Positions 10,113 to 18,143 of a stretch of DNA of 64,000 nucleotides are shown here, one piece after another. This DNA comes from Komagataeibacter melomenusus. Lineage in GTDB: Bacteria; Pseudomonadota; Alphaproteobacteria; Acetobacterales; Acetobacteraceae. The position numbers were made by a program, and so were the translations under genes. The stretch's first letter is position 1; each line of letters opens with the position of its first letter. The notes below the pieces were generated by a model. That model was not told the DNA's origin and did not search any database. It was given only the letters and a program-made list of their open reading frames with translations. The stretch lies in contig NZ_JABJWC010000017.1 in the NCBI RefSeq assembly GCF_013155395.1, positions 1 through 64,000 of the forward strand. The letters run 5' to 3'.

Positions 10113-11711
10113 ATGACGTTCATGTCGAATGTAGCACGCTTTGAGTATATCCTCATGCTGATCGTGCTCATCGTCGGGCTGGAACTTGCCGCGCGCAAGA
10201 TGCGCCTGCCGCCTGCCGCGGCCCTTGTGCTGGGCGGCATTGCCATAGCGCTCGCCCCCGGCCTGCCGGTGCTTGAAATCGACCCTGACCTGGTGCTGAT
10301 CGTGTTCCTGCCGCCGCTTTTGCTGGCGGGGGCGTATTTTTCCGTCTGGCATGCGTTTCGCCTGCACCTGTTCGGCATTTTGCAGCTTGCCGTAGGTGGG
10401 GTGGCGTTCACCACGTTTGCGGTGGGGCTGGCCGCGCACTGGCTTATTCCCTCCATGCCGTGGGCGGGGTGCTTCGTGCTGGGCGCCATTGTCGCGCCCC
10501 CCGATGCGGTGGCGGCGAAGGCCGTGCTCAAGCATGTGGTCCTGCCCGAACGGATCACCACGCTGCTTGAAGGCGAAAGCCTGCTGGATGATGCGGCGAG
10601 CCTCGTCATCTACCGTTTTGCCACCGTCGCGGTGCTGACCGGATCGTTCAGCCTTGTGCATGCCACCATCGCCTTTGCATGGCTGGCCATGGGCGGGCTG
10701 GTGCTGGGCGGCGGGCTGGGGTGGCTGTGGATCAGGCTGCTGCGCCGGGTGCGCGACCGGATCCTGAGCATTACCATGACGCTGCTGCTGCCCTGGGTGG
10801 CTTATATTGGCGGCGAGTGGCTTGGGGCATCAGGGGTCATTACCACGGTCGTGGCGGGGCTGGTGCTGGGGTGGCGGCAGCATGACGTGTTCAGTGCCGA
10901 TGAGCGCCTGCGCTGGGCGGCGGTGTGGGAGGTGCTGGTGTTCTTGCTTGAATCCCTCGTCTTCGTGCTGATCGGCATGGCGCTGCATGCCATCGTGCTG
11001 CGCCACAGGGGCACGGGTTGGGTGGCGCAGGATGTGTTTGGCCCCGTCCTGGGCATCGTGCTGGCGGTGCTGCTCTCGCGCTTTGTGTGGATGGCCCTGA
11101 CCGAGGGGCTGCGCATCGCCTGCGTGCCACCCTCCCGGCGGCCGGGCGTGCGGGGGTTCATGACCTATGTTGCGGTCATGGGGTGGTGCGGCATGCGCGG
11201 CGTGGTCAGCCTTGCCATCGTGCTGGCACTGCCCGAGGACATGCCAGAGCGCGACATCATGCAGATCGCGACCTTCGTGGTCATTCTGGCAACCGTGCTG
11301 GGGCAGGGCACCACCATTGGCTGGCTGATCCGCATGACGGAGGGCGCGCGCGGGCAGGTGGCGGGGCAGCGGCATTACCTGTCGGTATCGCAGGCGCGCG
11401 CCCAGATCGCCCGCGTGCAGGAGCGCGTCATGCAGCATCTGGCCTATGACGCAGATGGGCAACTGGTGCATGACCGCCTGCTGGAGCAATATGCCTACCG
11501 CGCGGAACTGGCCGAGCGCTTCAGCCACGAGCAGGAGGCCCTGCAGGGGCGGCAGGATGCCCATTACCGCGCCCTGCTGGCCACCATAAAGGCGGGCCGC
11601 GCCGAACTGCTGCGCCTGCACCGCAGTGGGGAGATTCATGACGCCGTGCTGCACCAGCTTGAACATGAACTCGATTTGCAGCAGATGACGGCGGAAGGGG
11701 CTTTGATCTGA
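10113..11711 (+). CDS. CPA1-family Na+/H+ antiporter
   Basis: A 532-aa inner-membrane cation/proton exchanger. About twelve hydrophobic segments occupy the first 400 residues. EGESLLDDAASL near residue 153 carries the acidic transport residues typical of NhaP/CPA1 proteins, and GMRGVVSLA near residue 360 is a hallmark of the same family. The last 130 residues are a charged cytoplasmic tail with His/Glu/Gln-rich helices, as in bacterial NhaP-like antiporters of the YjcE/CvrA kind. It is followed by nhaA about 106 bases downstream, so two unrelated antiporters for pH and Na+ homeostasis lie side by side. Start at 10113; a second in-frame ATG at 10122 is also possible. Confidence 0.88.
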   Translation: MTFMSNVARFEYILMLIVLIVGLELAARKMRLPPAAALVLGGIAIALAPGLPVLEIDPDLVLIVFLPPLLLAGAYFSVWHAFRLHLFGILQLAVGGVAFTTFAVGLAAHWLIPSMPWAGCFVLGAIVAPPDAVAAKAVLKHVVLPERITTLLEGESLLDDAASLVIYRFATVAVLTGSFSLVHATIAFAWLAMGGLVLGGGLGWLWIRLLRRVRDRILSITMTLLLPWVAYIGGEWLGASGVITTVVAGLVLGWRQHDVFSADERLRWAAVWEVLVFLLESLVFVLIGMALHAIVLRHRGTGWVAQDVFGPVLGIVLAVLLSRFVWMALTEGLRIACVPPSRRPGVRGFMTYVAVMGWCGMRGVVSLAIVLALPEDMPERDIMQIATFVVILATVLGQGTTIGWLIRMTEGARGQVAGQRHYLSVSQARAQIARVQERVMQHLAYDADGQLVHDRLLEQYAYRAELAERFSHEQEALQGRQDAHYRALLATIKAGRAELLRLHRSGEIHDAVLHQLEHELDLQQMTAEGALI

Positions 11712-11817
11712 GCGTGTTTTTGGATTGTCTGTCTGGTGGTGACGTGTCTTGCCACCGTGTTTGTGTGCAGCGGCGGGTTATTGCAATGCGGCTATGTTCG
11801 GGTGCAATGACCACGCG

Positions 11818-12966
11818 ATGACTGTTCCGACCGCTTTCCTGCCCCTGCGCCTGCGGGCTTTCTTATGTTCCCCCGCAGGCGGGGCCTGCGCGTTGCTGCT
11901 GGCATCCGTTCTGGGCTTCGGGCTGGCCAATTCGCCATGGGCCGGGGCTTACGGGGCGGTGGTGCACTGGCCGCTCAGCGTTTCCATTCTGGGTGCGCAG
12001 GGGCCAGACACCTTGGGTGCCTGGGTATCTGACGGGCTGATGGCGCTGTTTTTCCTGACCATCATCCTCGAAATCAGGCACGAAATCAGCGATGGCCATC
12101 TTTCCTCACGCTGCAAGGTCGCCCTGCCGCTGATCGGGGCGGTGGGCGGCATGGTGGTTCCGGCGCTCATCTACGCTGTCGTGACCCGTGGCGCGGCGGA
12201 GGCGGCGCGCGGGTGGGCCATACCGATTGCGACCGATGCCGCCTTTACCCTGCCCATCATCGTGCTGCTCGGCGCGCGCGTGGCCCCTGCGGCACGGGTG
12301 TGGCTCATGGCGCTGGCCGTGTTTGATGACCTGCTGGGCATCGGGGTGATTGCGGTCTTTTACGGCTCCGCGCCCTGCTGGCCCGCGCTGGGGGGTGCCT
12401 GCATGGTGCTGGCCGGGCTGGTTGCGGCCCGTCGTTGCGGGGTGGTCAATGCGGGTGTGTACGGGCTGGGTGGCGTGCTGTTATGGGGCCTGTGCGTGCG
12501 CGCGGGCGTGCAGCCAACGCTGGCGGGTGTGGCGATTGGCGCGTGCCTGCCCGCCGCGCTGGCGCGACCGGGGCTGAACGCGGTTGTGACATGGGGGGTG
12601 CTGCCGCTGTTTGGTTTCCTCAATGTAGGCGTGTCGCTTGCGGGGGCGCATATGGGCATGCTGCTGGCGCCCGTGCCGCTTGGGGTCATGCTGGGGCTGG
12701 TGGTGGGCAAGCCCGTGGGCGTTTTTGGCGCGAGCATACTGGCGGCGAGGCTGGGGGTGGCAAGCCTGCCGGAGGCCACCTCGCGGCACATGCTGTTCGG
12801 GCTTTCGCTTTTATGCGGCATTGGCTTTACCATCAGCCTGTTCATTGCCAGCCTTGCCTTTACGGACCCGGCCCTGGTGGGGGCGGCGAAGCTGGGCATA
12901 TTCGCAGGCTCCCTTATCGCTGCGCTGTCGGGTTGGGTGTGGCTGCGTTTCAGGGGCAGACCATAG
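11818..12966 (+). CDS. nhaA: Na+/H+ antiporter NhaA
   Basis: A 382-aa inner-membrane electrogenic Na+/H+ antiporter, close to the 388 aa of E. coli NhaA. Diagnostic stretches are LANSPWAGAY near the N terminus, TDAAFTLPIIVLLGARV, and VFDDLLGIGVIAVFY, which holds the paired Asp residues that bind Na+ and H+ in this family. The C-terminal GFTISLFIASLAF is also typical. I chose ATG at 11818 because the family sequence begins just after it; the frame is open to 11749 but the extra residues are Cys-rich and unlike NhaA. No strong ribosome site is visible. It ends just before an intergenic hairpin repeat that separates it from the convergent LysR gene. Confidence 0.9.
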   Translation: MTVPTAFLPLRLRAFLCSPAGGACALLLASVLGFGLANSPWAGAYGAVVHWPLSVSILGAQGPDTLGAWVSDGLMALFFLTIILEIRHEISDGHLSSRCKVALPLIGAVGGMVVPALIYAVVTRGAAEAARGWAIPIATDAAFTLPIIVLLGARVAPAARVWLMALAVFDDLLGIGVIAVFYGSAPCWPALGGACMVLAGLVAARRCGVVNAGVYGLGGVLLWGLCVRAGVQPTLAGVAIGACLPAALARPGLNAVVTWGVLPLFGFLNVGVSLAGAHMGMLLAPVPLGVMLGLVVGKPVGVFGASILAARLGVASLPEATSRHMLFGLSLLCGIGFTISLFIASLAFTDPALVGAAKLGIFAGSLIAALSGWVWLRFRGRP

Positions 12967-12968
12967 AA

Positions 12969-13044
12969 GTTTTGGGTGAAGCTTTTTTCAAAAAGCTTTG
13001 GAAAGCACGTCGCCTTTTTGAAAAAAAAGGGGGCACCCAAAAAC
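12969..13044. repeat. Intergenic hairpin repeat with terminal inverted arms
   Basis: A 76-base element fills the gap between convergent nhaA and a LysR gene. Its outer arms GTTTTGGGTG and CACCCAAAAAC are inverted copies; inside are a perfect hairpin AAGCTTTTT/AAAAAGCTT (12979-12998) and a T-rich/A-rich half near 13011-13029. Degenerate relatives occur near 39741, 45895, 52697 and 60220. It can act as a terminator for both genes; the dispersed nature suggests a REP-like element or a tiny non-autonomous transposon. Confidence 0.7.
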
Positions 13045-13054
13045 GTTTGCTTTA

Positions 13055-13975
13055 TCAATTCGCCTTGCCGGGGCGGTCTTCCATTACGCTCGCCAGCAAT
13101 GTTGCAAGCCAGTCGGCAAACACCTGCACCCGGCGCGACAGATGGCGGCGGTGCGGATAGAGCAGCGCCATGGGCATGGGTTCAGGCCGCCAGTCGGGCA
13201 TGACGTCAATGAGTTCGCCTGCTGCAATATGGTGGCGCACGTCATAGGCGGGCACCTGTATCAGCCCCAGCCCAGCCAGGGCACAGGCCACGAGGGCTTC
13301 GGCGCTGTTGACCGTAACCCGGCCCGGCATCTGCAAACTGTGCACCGTGCCGCCCGCCATCCATTCCCATGCTTCCACCCGGCCAGTGGCGGGCGAGGCA
13401 TAGCGCACGGCCTCGTGCCGGGGCAGGTCGGCAGGTGTGCGCGGCGTGCCCCTGTGGGCCAGATAGGCGGGGCTGGCCACGTTGACGAGCGGCAGTTCGC
13501 CCAACTGCCGCGCTATCAACGCTGAATCCGCCAGCGGGCCGACACGCAGCGCGCAGTCGATCCCGTCCTCGATCAGGTTCACGGTGCGGTCGCTGACGCC
13601 AAGCTCGATGTCGATATCGGGGTAGTCGCGCAAAAAGGCGGGCAGGGCCGGGGCTACGATCAGTCGTCCGATGCGGCCAGGCAGGTTGACACGCAACTGG
13701 CCACGCGGCGCGGTGCGGTCCTTGCGGAACAGGGTTTCGGCTTCCTCCACATCCGCCACCAGCCTGATGCAGTGCTCATAGAACGCGGTGCCATCAGGCG
13801 TGGGAGTGACGGAGCGGGTGGTGCGGGCGAGCAGCCTTGTGCCCAGCCGGTTCTCGAGTTCCTGTATGGCGGCCGAGACCGAGGAGCGCGGCATGTTGAG
13901 CGTATTGGCCGCCCGGGTGAAGCTTGCGGTTTCCACCACGCGGGCGAAGATACGGAACAGGTCGATACGATCCAT
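13055..13975 (-). CDS. LysR-family transcriptional regulator
   Basis: A 306-aa regulator. Residues 1-60 (MDRIDLFRIFARVVETASF...) hold the winged helix-turn-helix, and the rest is the type 2 periplasmic-binding-like effector domain. The sequence resembles the large group of DsbG/AaeR-like LysR regulators that control a neighbouring oxidoreductase. It is divergent from a short-chain dehydrogenase gene with a 145-base gap that contains a perfect TGACA-type palindrome, so it most likely controls that gene and itself (inference). Start at the ATG at 13975 is preferred because it begins the HTH; the upstream extension is only six residues. Confidence 0.85.
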   Translation of the reverse strand: MDRIDLFRIFARVVETASFTRAANTLNMPRSSVSAAIQELENRLGTRLLARTTRSVTPTPDGTAFYEHCIRLVADVEEAETLFRKDRTAPRGQLRVNLPGRIGRLIVAPALPAFLRDYPDIDIELGVSDRTVNLIEDGIDCALRVGPLADSALIARQLGELPLVNVASPAYLAHRGTPRTPADLPRHEAVRYASPATGRVEAWEWMAGGTVHSLQMPGRVTVNSAEALVACALAGLGLIQVPAYDVRHHIAAGELIDVMPDWRPEPMPMALLYPHRRHLSRRVQVFADWLATLLASVMEDRPGKAN

Positions 13976-14013
13976 GGCAACCCCGGCACGCATTGGGTGT
14001 TTGTTCGTTATTC

Positions 14014-14030
14014 CTGACAGGTATTGTCAG
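14014..14030. promoter_or_regulatory. Candidate LysR operator between lysR and SDR gene
   Basis: CTGACA-GGTAT-TGTCAG is a perfect 6-bp inverted repeat with a 5-base spacer. It contains the T-N11-A layout common in LysR binding sites and lies between the two divergent starts, 39 bases from the regulator start and 91 from the dehydrogenase start. Confidence 0.5.
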
Positions 14031-14120
14031 AAACAGGAACTTTATAGCCTGATCCTAACTGATACTGTGCGGATAGCAAAAGCGCTACCCGCGCTTGCCA
14101 CGCATGAACGGAGGCTTGAT

Positions 14121-14894
14121 ATGGTCGATCACAGGATCAAGGGTAAGACGGTTCTCATAACAGGTGGGGCCAAGAACCTTGGTGCGCTCGTGGCGCATGA
14201 CCTTGCGGCCCATGGCGCAAAGGCCATTGCCATTCACTACCACAGCGCAGCCGCGAAACCCGAGGCCGAGAAAACGCTCGCGGCGCTGAAGGCGGCTGGC
14301 GTGCATGCCGTGGCCTTTCAGGCCGACCTGACCGCAAATGGCGCGGTCGCCAAGCTGTTTGCCGATACGGTCGCCGCCATCGGTCGCCCCGACATTGCCA
14401 TCAATACCGTGGGCCAGGTGCTCAAGAAGCCGATTGCCGAGACGACCGAGGCCGAGTTCGATGCCATGTTTGCGGTCAATACAAGGGTTGCGTATTTCTT
14501 CATCAAGGAAGCGGGCATCCATTTGAAGGATAACGGCAAGCTGCTCACCCTCGTCACCTCGCTGCTTGGGGCCTATACGCCGTTCTATTCCACCTATGCG
14601 GGCTCAAAGGCGGCGGTCGAGCACTTTACCCGCGCGGCCTCGAAGGAATATGGCGCGCGCGGCATTTCGGTCAACGCGATCGGGCCGGGCCCGATGGATA
14701 CCCCCTTCTTTTACGGGCAGGAAGCGCCCGAGGCCGTGGCCTATCACAAATCGGCCGCAGCGCTTTCGCCCTTCAGCCGGACCGGCCTGACCGAGATCGA
14801 GGATATAGCCCCCTATATCCGTTTCATCGTATCGGAAGGGTGGTGGATGACCGGCCAGACCATTCTGGTCAATGGCGGGTACACCACCAAGTAG
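14121..14894 (+). CDS. Short-chain dehydrogenase/reductase (SDR)
   Basis: A 257-aa NAD(P)-dependent oxidoreductase of the classical SDR family. It shows the cofactor motif TGGAKNLG near residue 13, the structural NTVG (NNAG equivalent) near residue 97, the catalytic Ser in TLVTSLLG and the Tyr-Lys pair in YSTYAGSKAAVEHF, followed by VNAIGPGPMDTPFF and a C-terminal WMTGQTILVNGG. Substrate cannot be inferred; such LysR-linked SDRs are often of broad carbonyl specificity. The start at 14121 has a strong ribosome site (GGAGG, 7 bases upstream). It is divergent from the LysR regulator and converges on the ABC transporter gene 22 bases downstream. Confidence 0.9.
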   Translation: MVDHRIKGKTVLITGGAKNLGALVAHDLAAHGAKAIAIHYHSAAAKPEAEKTLAALKAAGVHAVAFQADLTANGAVAKLFADTVAAIGRPDIAINTVGQVLKKPIAETTEAEFDAMFAVNTRVAYFFIKEAGIHLKDNGKLLTLVTSLLGAYTPFYSTYAGSKAAVEHFTRAASKEYGARGISVNAIGPGPMDTPFFYGQEAPEAVAYHKSAAALSPFSRTGLTEIEDIAPYIRFIVSEGWWMTGQTILVNGGYTTK

Positions 14895-14916
14895 GCCGCG
14901 GGCGGCGGGGCAGGCG

Positions 14917-16827
14917 CTACTGGTACCCCGCCGCCTGTAATTCAAACAGTTCCGCATAGCGCCCGCCCAGGGCCAGGAGCTGTTCATGCGTGCCTGCCTC
15001 CCGCACGCGCCCGTGTTCAAGCACCACGATGCGGTCTGCCGTGCGCACGGTGGAGAAACGGTGCGAGATGACCAGCGCCGCCTTGCCCCGGCGCAGCGCG
15101 CGCAGGCGCTCGAACACATCCGTCTCGGCCCGGGCATCAAGGGCGGAGGTCGGTTCATCAAGGATCAGCAGGTCGGCATCACGCATATAGGCGCGCGATA
15201 TGGCGATTTTCTGCCATTCGCCGCCTGACAGGTCGCGCCCCTGCGCCACCCGCTTGCCCAATGGCTGGTCAAGGCCCATGGGCAGCCTGGCCAGCACGCC
15301 ATCGGCCAGCCCCTCATGGGCGGCGGCGGTGATGCGCGCGGTATCATCAAGCGCCTCGATCCGGCCCACGGCAATGTTTTCCGATGCGGTCAGGCTGTAG
15401 CGGATGAAATCCTGAAAGATCACGCCGATATGCGCGCGCAGCTCGGCAAGGTCCATGTCGCGCAGGTCAACGCCATCAACCGTGATCCGCCCCTCATCAG
15501 GTTCGTAAAGCCGGGTGAGCAGCTTGACGATGGTGGTCTTGCCCGCACCATTCTCACCCACCAGCGCCACCGTCTCGCCCGCGCCAATGTGCAGGTTCAG
15601 GCCGCGCAGGGCCCACCTGTCCGTGCCGGGATAGCGGAAGCCCACATTCTCGAAATGAATGCCGTGGCGGATGGGGGAGGGGAAGGGTTTTGCCACGGGT
15701 GGCGAGAGAATGGCCGGGCGCAGGTCGAGAAAAGCGAAGAAATCATCGAGGTACTGCGCCTGGCTGGCGGTTTGCGTCACCCCCAGCAGCAGGCTCGACA
15801 GCAGCCCGTGCAGCCGCAAAAACGAGCCTGACAGGAAGGTCAGGTCACCTACCGAGAAGCGTCCGCGCACCGTATCCCATACAATCACGACATAGACGCC
15901 ATAATATGCCACCGAGCCGATGGCGGCGAACGCCCCGCTCCACGCAAACCGGCGCAGCGCCAGCCTGCGGTTCTGTTCCAGCACGGTGGCCGCAGCCGCG
16001 CTGAATCGCCCGACCAGAAAGCCGCCAAGGCCAAACAGCTTGAGTTCCTTGGCATGTTCCGCGCTGGAGCCGACATGGCGCAGGTAGTCCATCTCGCGGC
16101 GCTCGGCGGTCTTGGCGCGGATCAGGCGGTAGCCCTCGGCGTTGAAATGGGCCTCCCCCGCAGCCGCAGGCAGCAGGGCGATGAGCAGCACCACCACCAG
16201 CCACGGCGCAAACGCCATGACCCCCGCCGCCAGCACCAGTGCCGTAACCGCGGTCTGGGCAATATTGAACAGTTGCACCAGCAGGTTGTTGCGCCCCGAA
16301 GCCTGGCGGCGCGCGCGCTCGAGCAGGTCCTGCAATTCGCTTGATTCGAACTGCTGCAGGTCGAGCGTTGCGGCATGTTCCATCAATGCCAGGCTGACAG
16401 AATTGATGTAGCGCTCATTGAGCAGCCCATCGACCAGCGAGATGGCGCGTGATGTCAGGTCCGACAAAATGATGAGCGCGAATTCCAGCGCGATCCACAG
16501 TTCCAGCCGCATCGCCGGGCCATGCAGCGCCCAGTGCGCGAGTGAGCCGGCGGGCATGGCATGGCCGCTAAGGCGGATGACCTCATCAACAATCAGCTTG
16601 CCCAGATACAGCGCCAGCGGCGGCTGGATGGCCTGCGCCAGCCGCAGGCCGATGCTGGCCACTGTCAGCGCCGGGCTGCATCGCCAGATCTGGCGGAACA
16701 TGCGCGGCACATGGGCATATACGCCAAAGCGCCGCTTCAGCCGCGCAGCCCAGGGTTGATGCGTTCGGGACTGGTGCATTCGGGGCCGGGGGGAAGAGGG
16801 GCGCGACGGGTGGGTCTCAGCGTTCAA
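14917..16827 (-). CDS. ABC transporter, fused permease and ATPase
   Basis: A 636-aa half-transporter of the exporter type: about six membrane helices between residues 60 and 340, then a nucleotide-binding domain with Walker A GENGAGKTT near 424, signature LSGGEWQK near 534, Walker B LLILDEPTSALD near 556 and an H-loop SHRFSTV. It should work as a homodimer in the inner membrane. The signature with E-W after SGG occurs in a subgroup of exporters associated with peptide or small-molecule efflux, but no substrate can be assigned. The start is a TTG at 16827 with GGGAG about 10 bases upstream; an ATG at 16779 lacks a ribosome site. Confidence 0.88.
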   Translation of the reverse strand: MNAETHPSRPSSPRPRMHQSRTHQPWAARLKRRFGVYAHVPRMFRQIWRCSPALTVASIGLRLAQAIQPPLALYLGKLIVDEVIRLSGHAMPAGSLAHWALHGPAMRLELWIALEFALIILSDLTSRAISLVDGLLNERYINSVSLALMEHAATLDLQQFESSELQDLLERARRQASGRNNLLVQLFNIAQTAVTALVLAAGVMAFAPWLVVVLLIALLPAAAGEAHFNAEGYRLIRAKTAERREMDYLRHVGSSAEHAKELKLFGLGGFLVGRFSAAAATVLEQNRRLALRRFAWSGAFAAIGSVAYYGVYVVIVWDTVRGRFSVGDLTFLSGSFLRLHGLLSSLLLGVTQTASQAQYLDDFFAFLDLRPAILSPPVAKPFPSPIRHGIHFENVGFRYPGTDRWALRGLNLHIGAGETVALVGENGAGKTTIVKLLTRLYEPDEGRITVDGVDLRDMDLAELRAHIGVIFQDFIRYSLTASENIAVGRIEALDDTARITAAAHEGLADGVLARLPMGLDQPLGKRVAQGRDLSGGEWQKIAISRAYMRDADLLILDEPTSALDARAETDVFERLRALRRGKAALVISHRFSTVRTADRIVVLEHGRVREAGTHEQLLALGGRYAELFELQAAGYQ

Positions 16828-16853
16828 TCAGTCTGTGCTCCCGATAAAAAGCT

Positions 16854-16910
16854 GTTTGAAACCAACTTATTGACAAAAAAGGTTTCACGCACCGTCTTTT
16901 TTCAAAAAAG
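16854..16910. repeat. AT-rich inverted repeats at the left edge of the immunity-gene island
   Basis: TGAAACC (16857-16863) pairs with GGTTTCA (16881-16887), and CTTTTTTCAAAAAAG (16896-16910) is itself palindromic. The ten bases CTGTTTGAAA at 16852-16861 recur at 17668-17677 on the other side of the AT-rich gene. Confidence 0.45.
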
Positions 16911-16981
16911 CGGCATGTCGTACACGATGCGTGGGGCATGGACATGAAATCCATGCACCGACCCTGAATGGCCCCTGTTTT

Positions 16982-17560
16982 TTATCCCCTTATCTTGTTT
17001 AGTATTTGTGCAATAATATACCATGAAATATCAATATCTTCTACGTATAGATTATCGAGTTCATCCTTTCCGCTCAGGAATGGAGGTATTTTATAGGAAA
17101 CACATTCATTGTATTTCAATGATAAACCGGTTTCTTTCTGCCATTCCGCGAAGAAACCTTCCGCCAGGGTAGCATCGCCATATCTGACCAGTTCATCATT
17201 GTGGAATGAAATAATATCGCCTTCAATCTTGAACACATCGCCTGTTTCCGGTTCAAACAGCAATATATGATCGCCTTTTCGCGGGTTTTGGGTCGCAAAT
17301 GCCCTGCCGAGCCAATCATATCCAAAGCATACCATTGTTTTTTCGTAGGCAGGGAATGCCTTGCAAATGCGTTCTGACCATGTCTTGACGTCTTTCGGCT
17401 TTACAATTCTATACAAGCCACCGTTAAACGAGTCCCCACCATAATTTTTAAACAGATGGCATAGACTTCCCGCCATGTTGGCAGGATATAGGTCAGTATT
17501 ATTTTCTTTGCTGCAGTAATAAGAATCTTTTTTGAATTTATCATCAAAGTATTTGAGCAT
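16982..17560 (-). CDS. Tdi1/GAD-like (DUF1851) immunity-type protein
   Basis: A 192-aa cytoplasmic protein with no signal peptide. The central part (KTMVCFGYDWLGRAFA, then LLFEPETGDVFKIEGD and FHNDELVRYGDATLAEGFFAEW) matches my knowledge of the GAD-related/Tdi1 C-terminal domain, found in immunity proteins that neutralise type VI secretion effectors of the Tde1 kind and in other SMI1/KNR4-like immunity proteins. There is a strong ribosome site (AGGAGA) before the ATG. The gene is visibly more AT-rich than its neighbours, indicating transfer. No toxin, VgrG or secretion gene lies nearby, so it looks like an orphan immunity gene; function against a specific toxin is inference. Confidence 0.72.
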   Translation of the reverse strand: MLKYFDDKFKKDSYYCSKENNTDLYPANMAGSLCHLFKNYGGDSFNGGLYRIVKPKDVKTWSERICKAFPAYEKTMVCFGYDWLGRAFATQNPRKGDHILLFEPETGDVFKIEGDIISFHNDELVRYGDATLAEGFFAEWQKETGLSLKYNECVSYKIPPFLSGKDELDNLYVEDIDISWYIIAQILNKIRG

Positions 17561-17669
17561 GGTCTTTCTCCTATATTTATTAAATCAGACGCTGACATAA
17601 AGCCGGGAAAGTATTTTTTTAATGAACGACAAATTATAACTGTAATATGCATTTAATGCTTTAAAGACT

Positions 17670-17722
17670 GTTTGAAAGGGCAGGTCCAGAAACACCCTGA
17701 AATCATAAAGGAAATTTCAAAC
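17670..17722. repeat. Inverted repeat at the right edge of the immunity-gene island
   Basis: GTTTGAAA (17670-17677) and TTTCAAAC (17715-17722) are exact inverted copies with a 37-base spacer. The flanking AAACCAACCCATTGATGAAA resembles AAACCAACTTATTGACAAAA on the left side near 16860. Confidence 0.45.
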
Positions 17723-17763
17723 CAACCCATTGATGAAAATGCGGATTCCCGGGTGTTGCCTGG

Positions 17764-18012
17764 ATGTATCGTGGGCAGCAGGCCATGATTCCTGGTGGCC
17801 TGAATACTTATGGTTATCATCTGCCAGCCTACTTCCTGCTGGGAGCGCATGCGACCTTCAAGCCCACCAAGGGGCCATGGACGGTGTCTGTCTATGCGAC
17901 CAATCTGCTCAATCGCGATTACTACACCACGGGTGGCATGGCGACGACCACCTATTTCTGGATTCCAGGCACGCCGCGTTTCGTTGGTGGCCGCTTTGGC
18001 TTCCAGTACTGA
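17764..18012 (+). pseudogene. 3' remnant of a TonB-dependent receptor
   Basis: Only the last 80 or so residues of an outer-membrane TonB-dependent receptor remain. They read as the final beta strands: YHLPAYFLLGAHATF, then PWTVSVYATNLLNRDYY, a hallmark of the penultimate strands, and the terminal GTPRFVGGRFGFQY with an aromatic C-terminal residue as in outer-membrane barrels. A full receptor would be 650-800 aa, and the plug, TonB box and most of the barrel are missing. The frame upstream runs straight into the AT-rich repeat at the edge of the immunity-gene island, so the rest was probably removed when that DNA was inserted or rearranged. Confidence 0.8.
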
Positions 18013-18081
18013 AAAAACGGGGTTAACCACCACCAAGGCAGGCTGCACGATATTTATGAAACAATACCTGCACCCTGAAGT

Positions 18082-18129
18082 AAAAAATAACAATGGCCCT
18101 GCCTTGCACGCCGAACGGGCAAGGCAGGG
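18082..18129 (-). terminator. Rho-independent terminator after the M20 amidohydrolase
   Basis: CCCTGCCTTGC (18097-18107) pairs perfectly with GCAAGGCAGGG (18119-18129), an 11-bp stem. Read on the minus strand it is followed by a T-rich tract (complement of 18082-18090), 15 bases after the amidohydrolase stop codon. Confidence 0.65.
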
Positions 18130-18143
18130 ATTGCAGGATTGAA

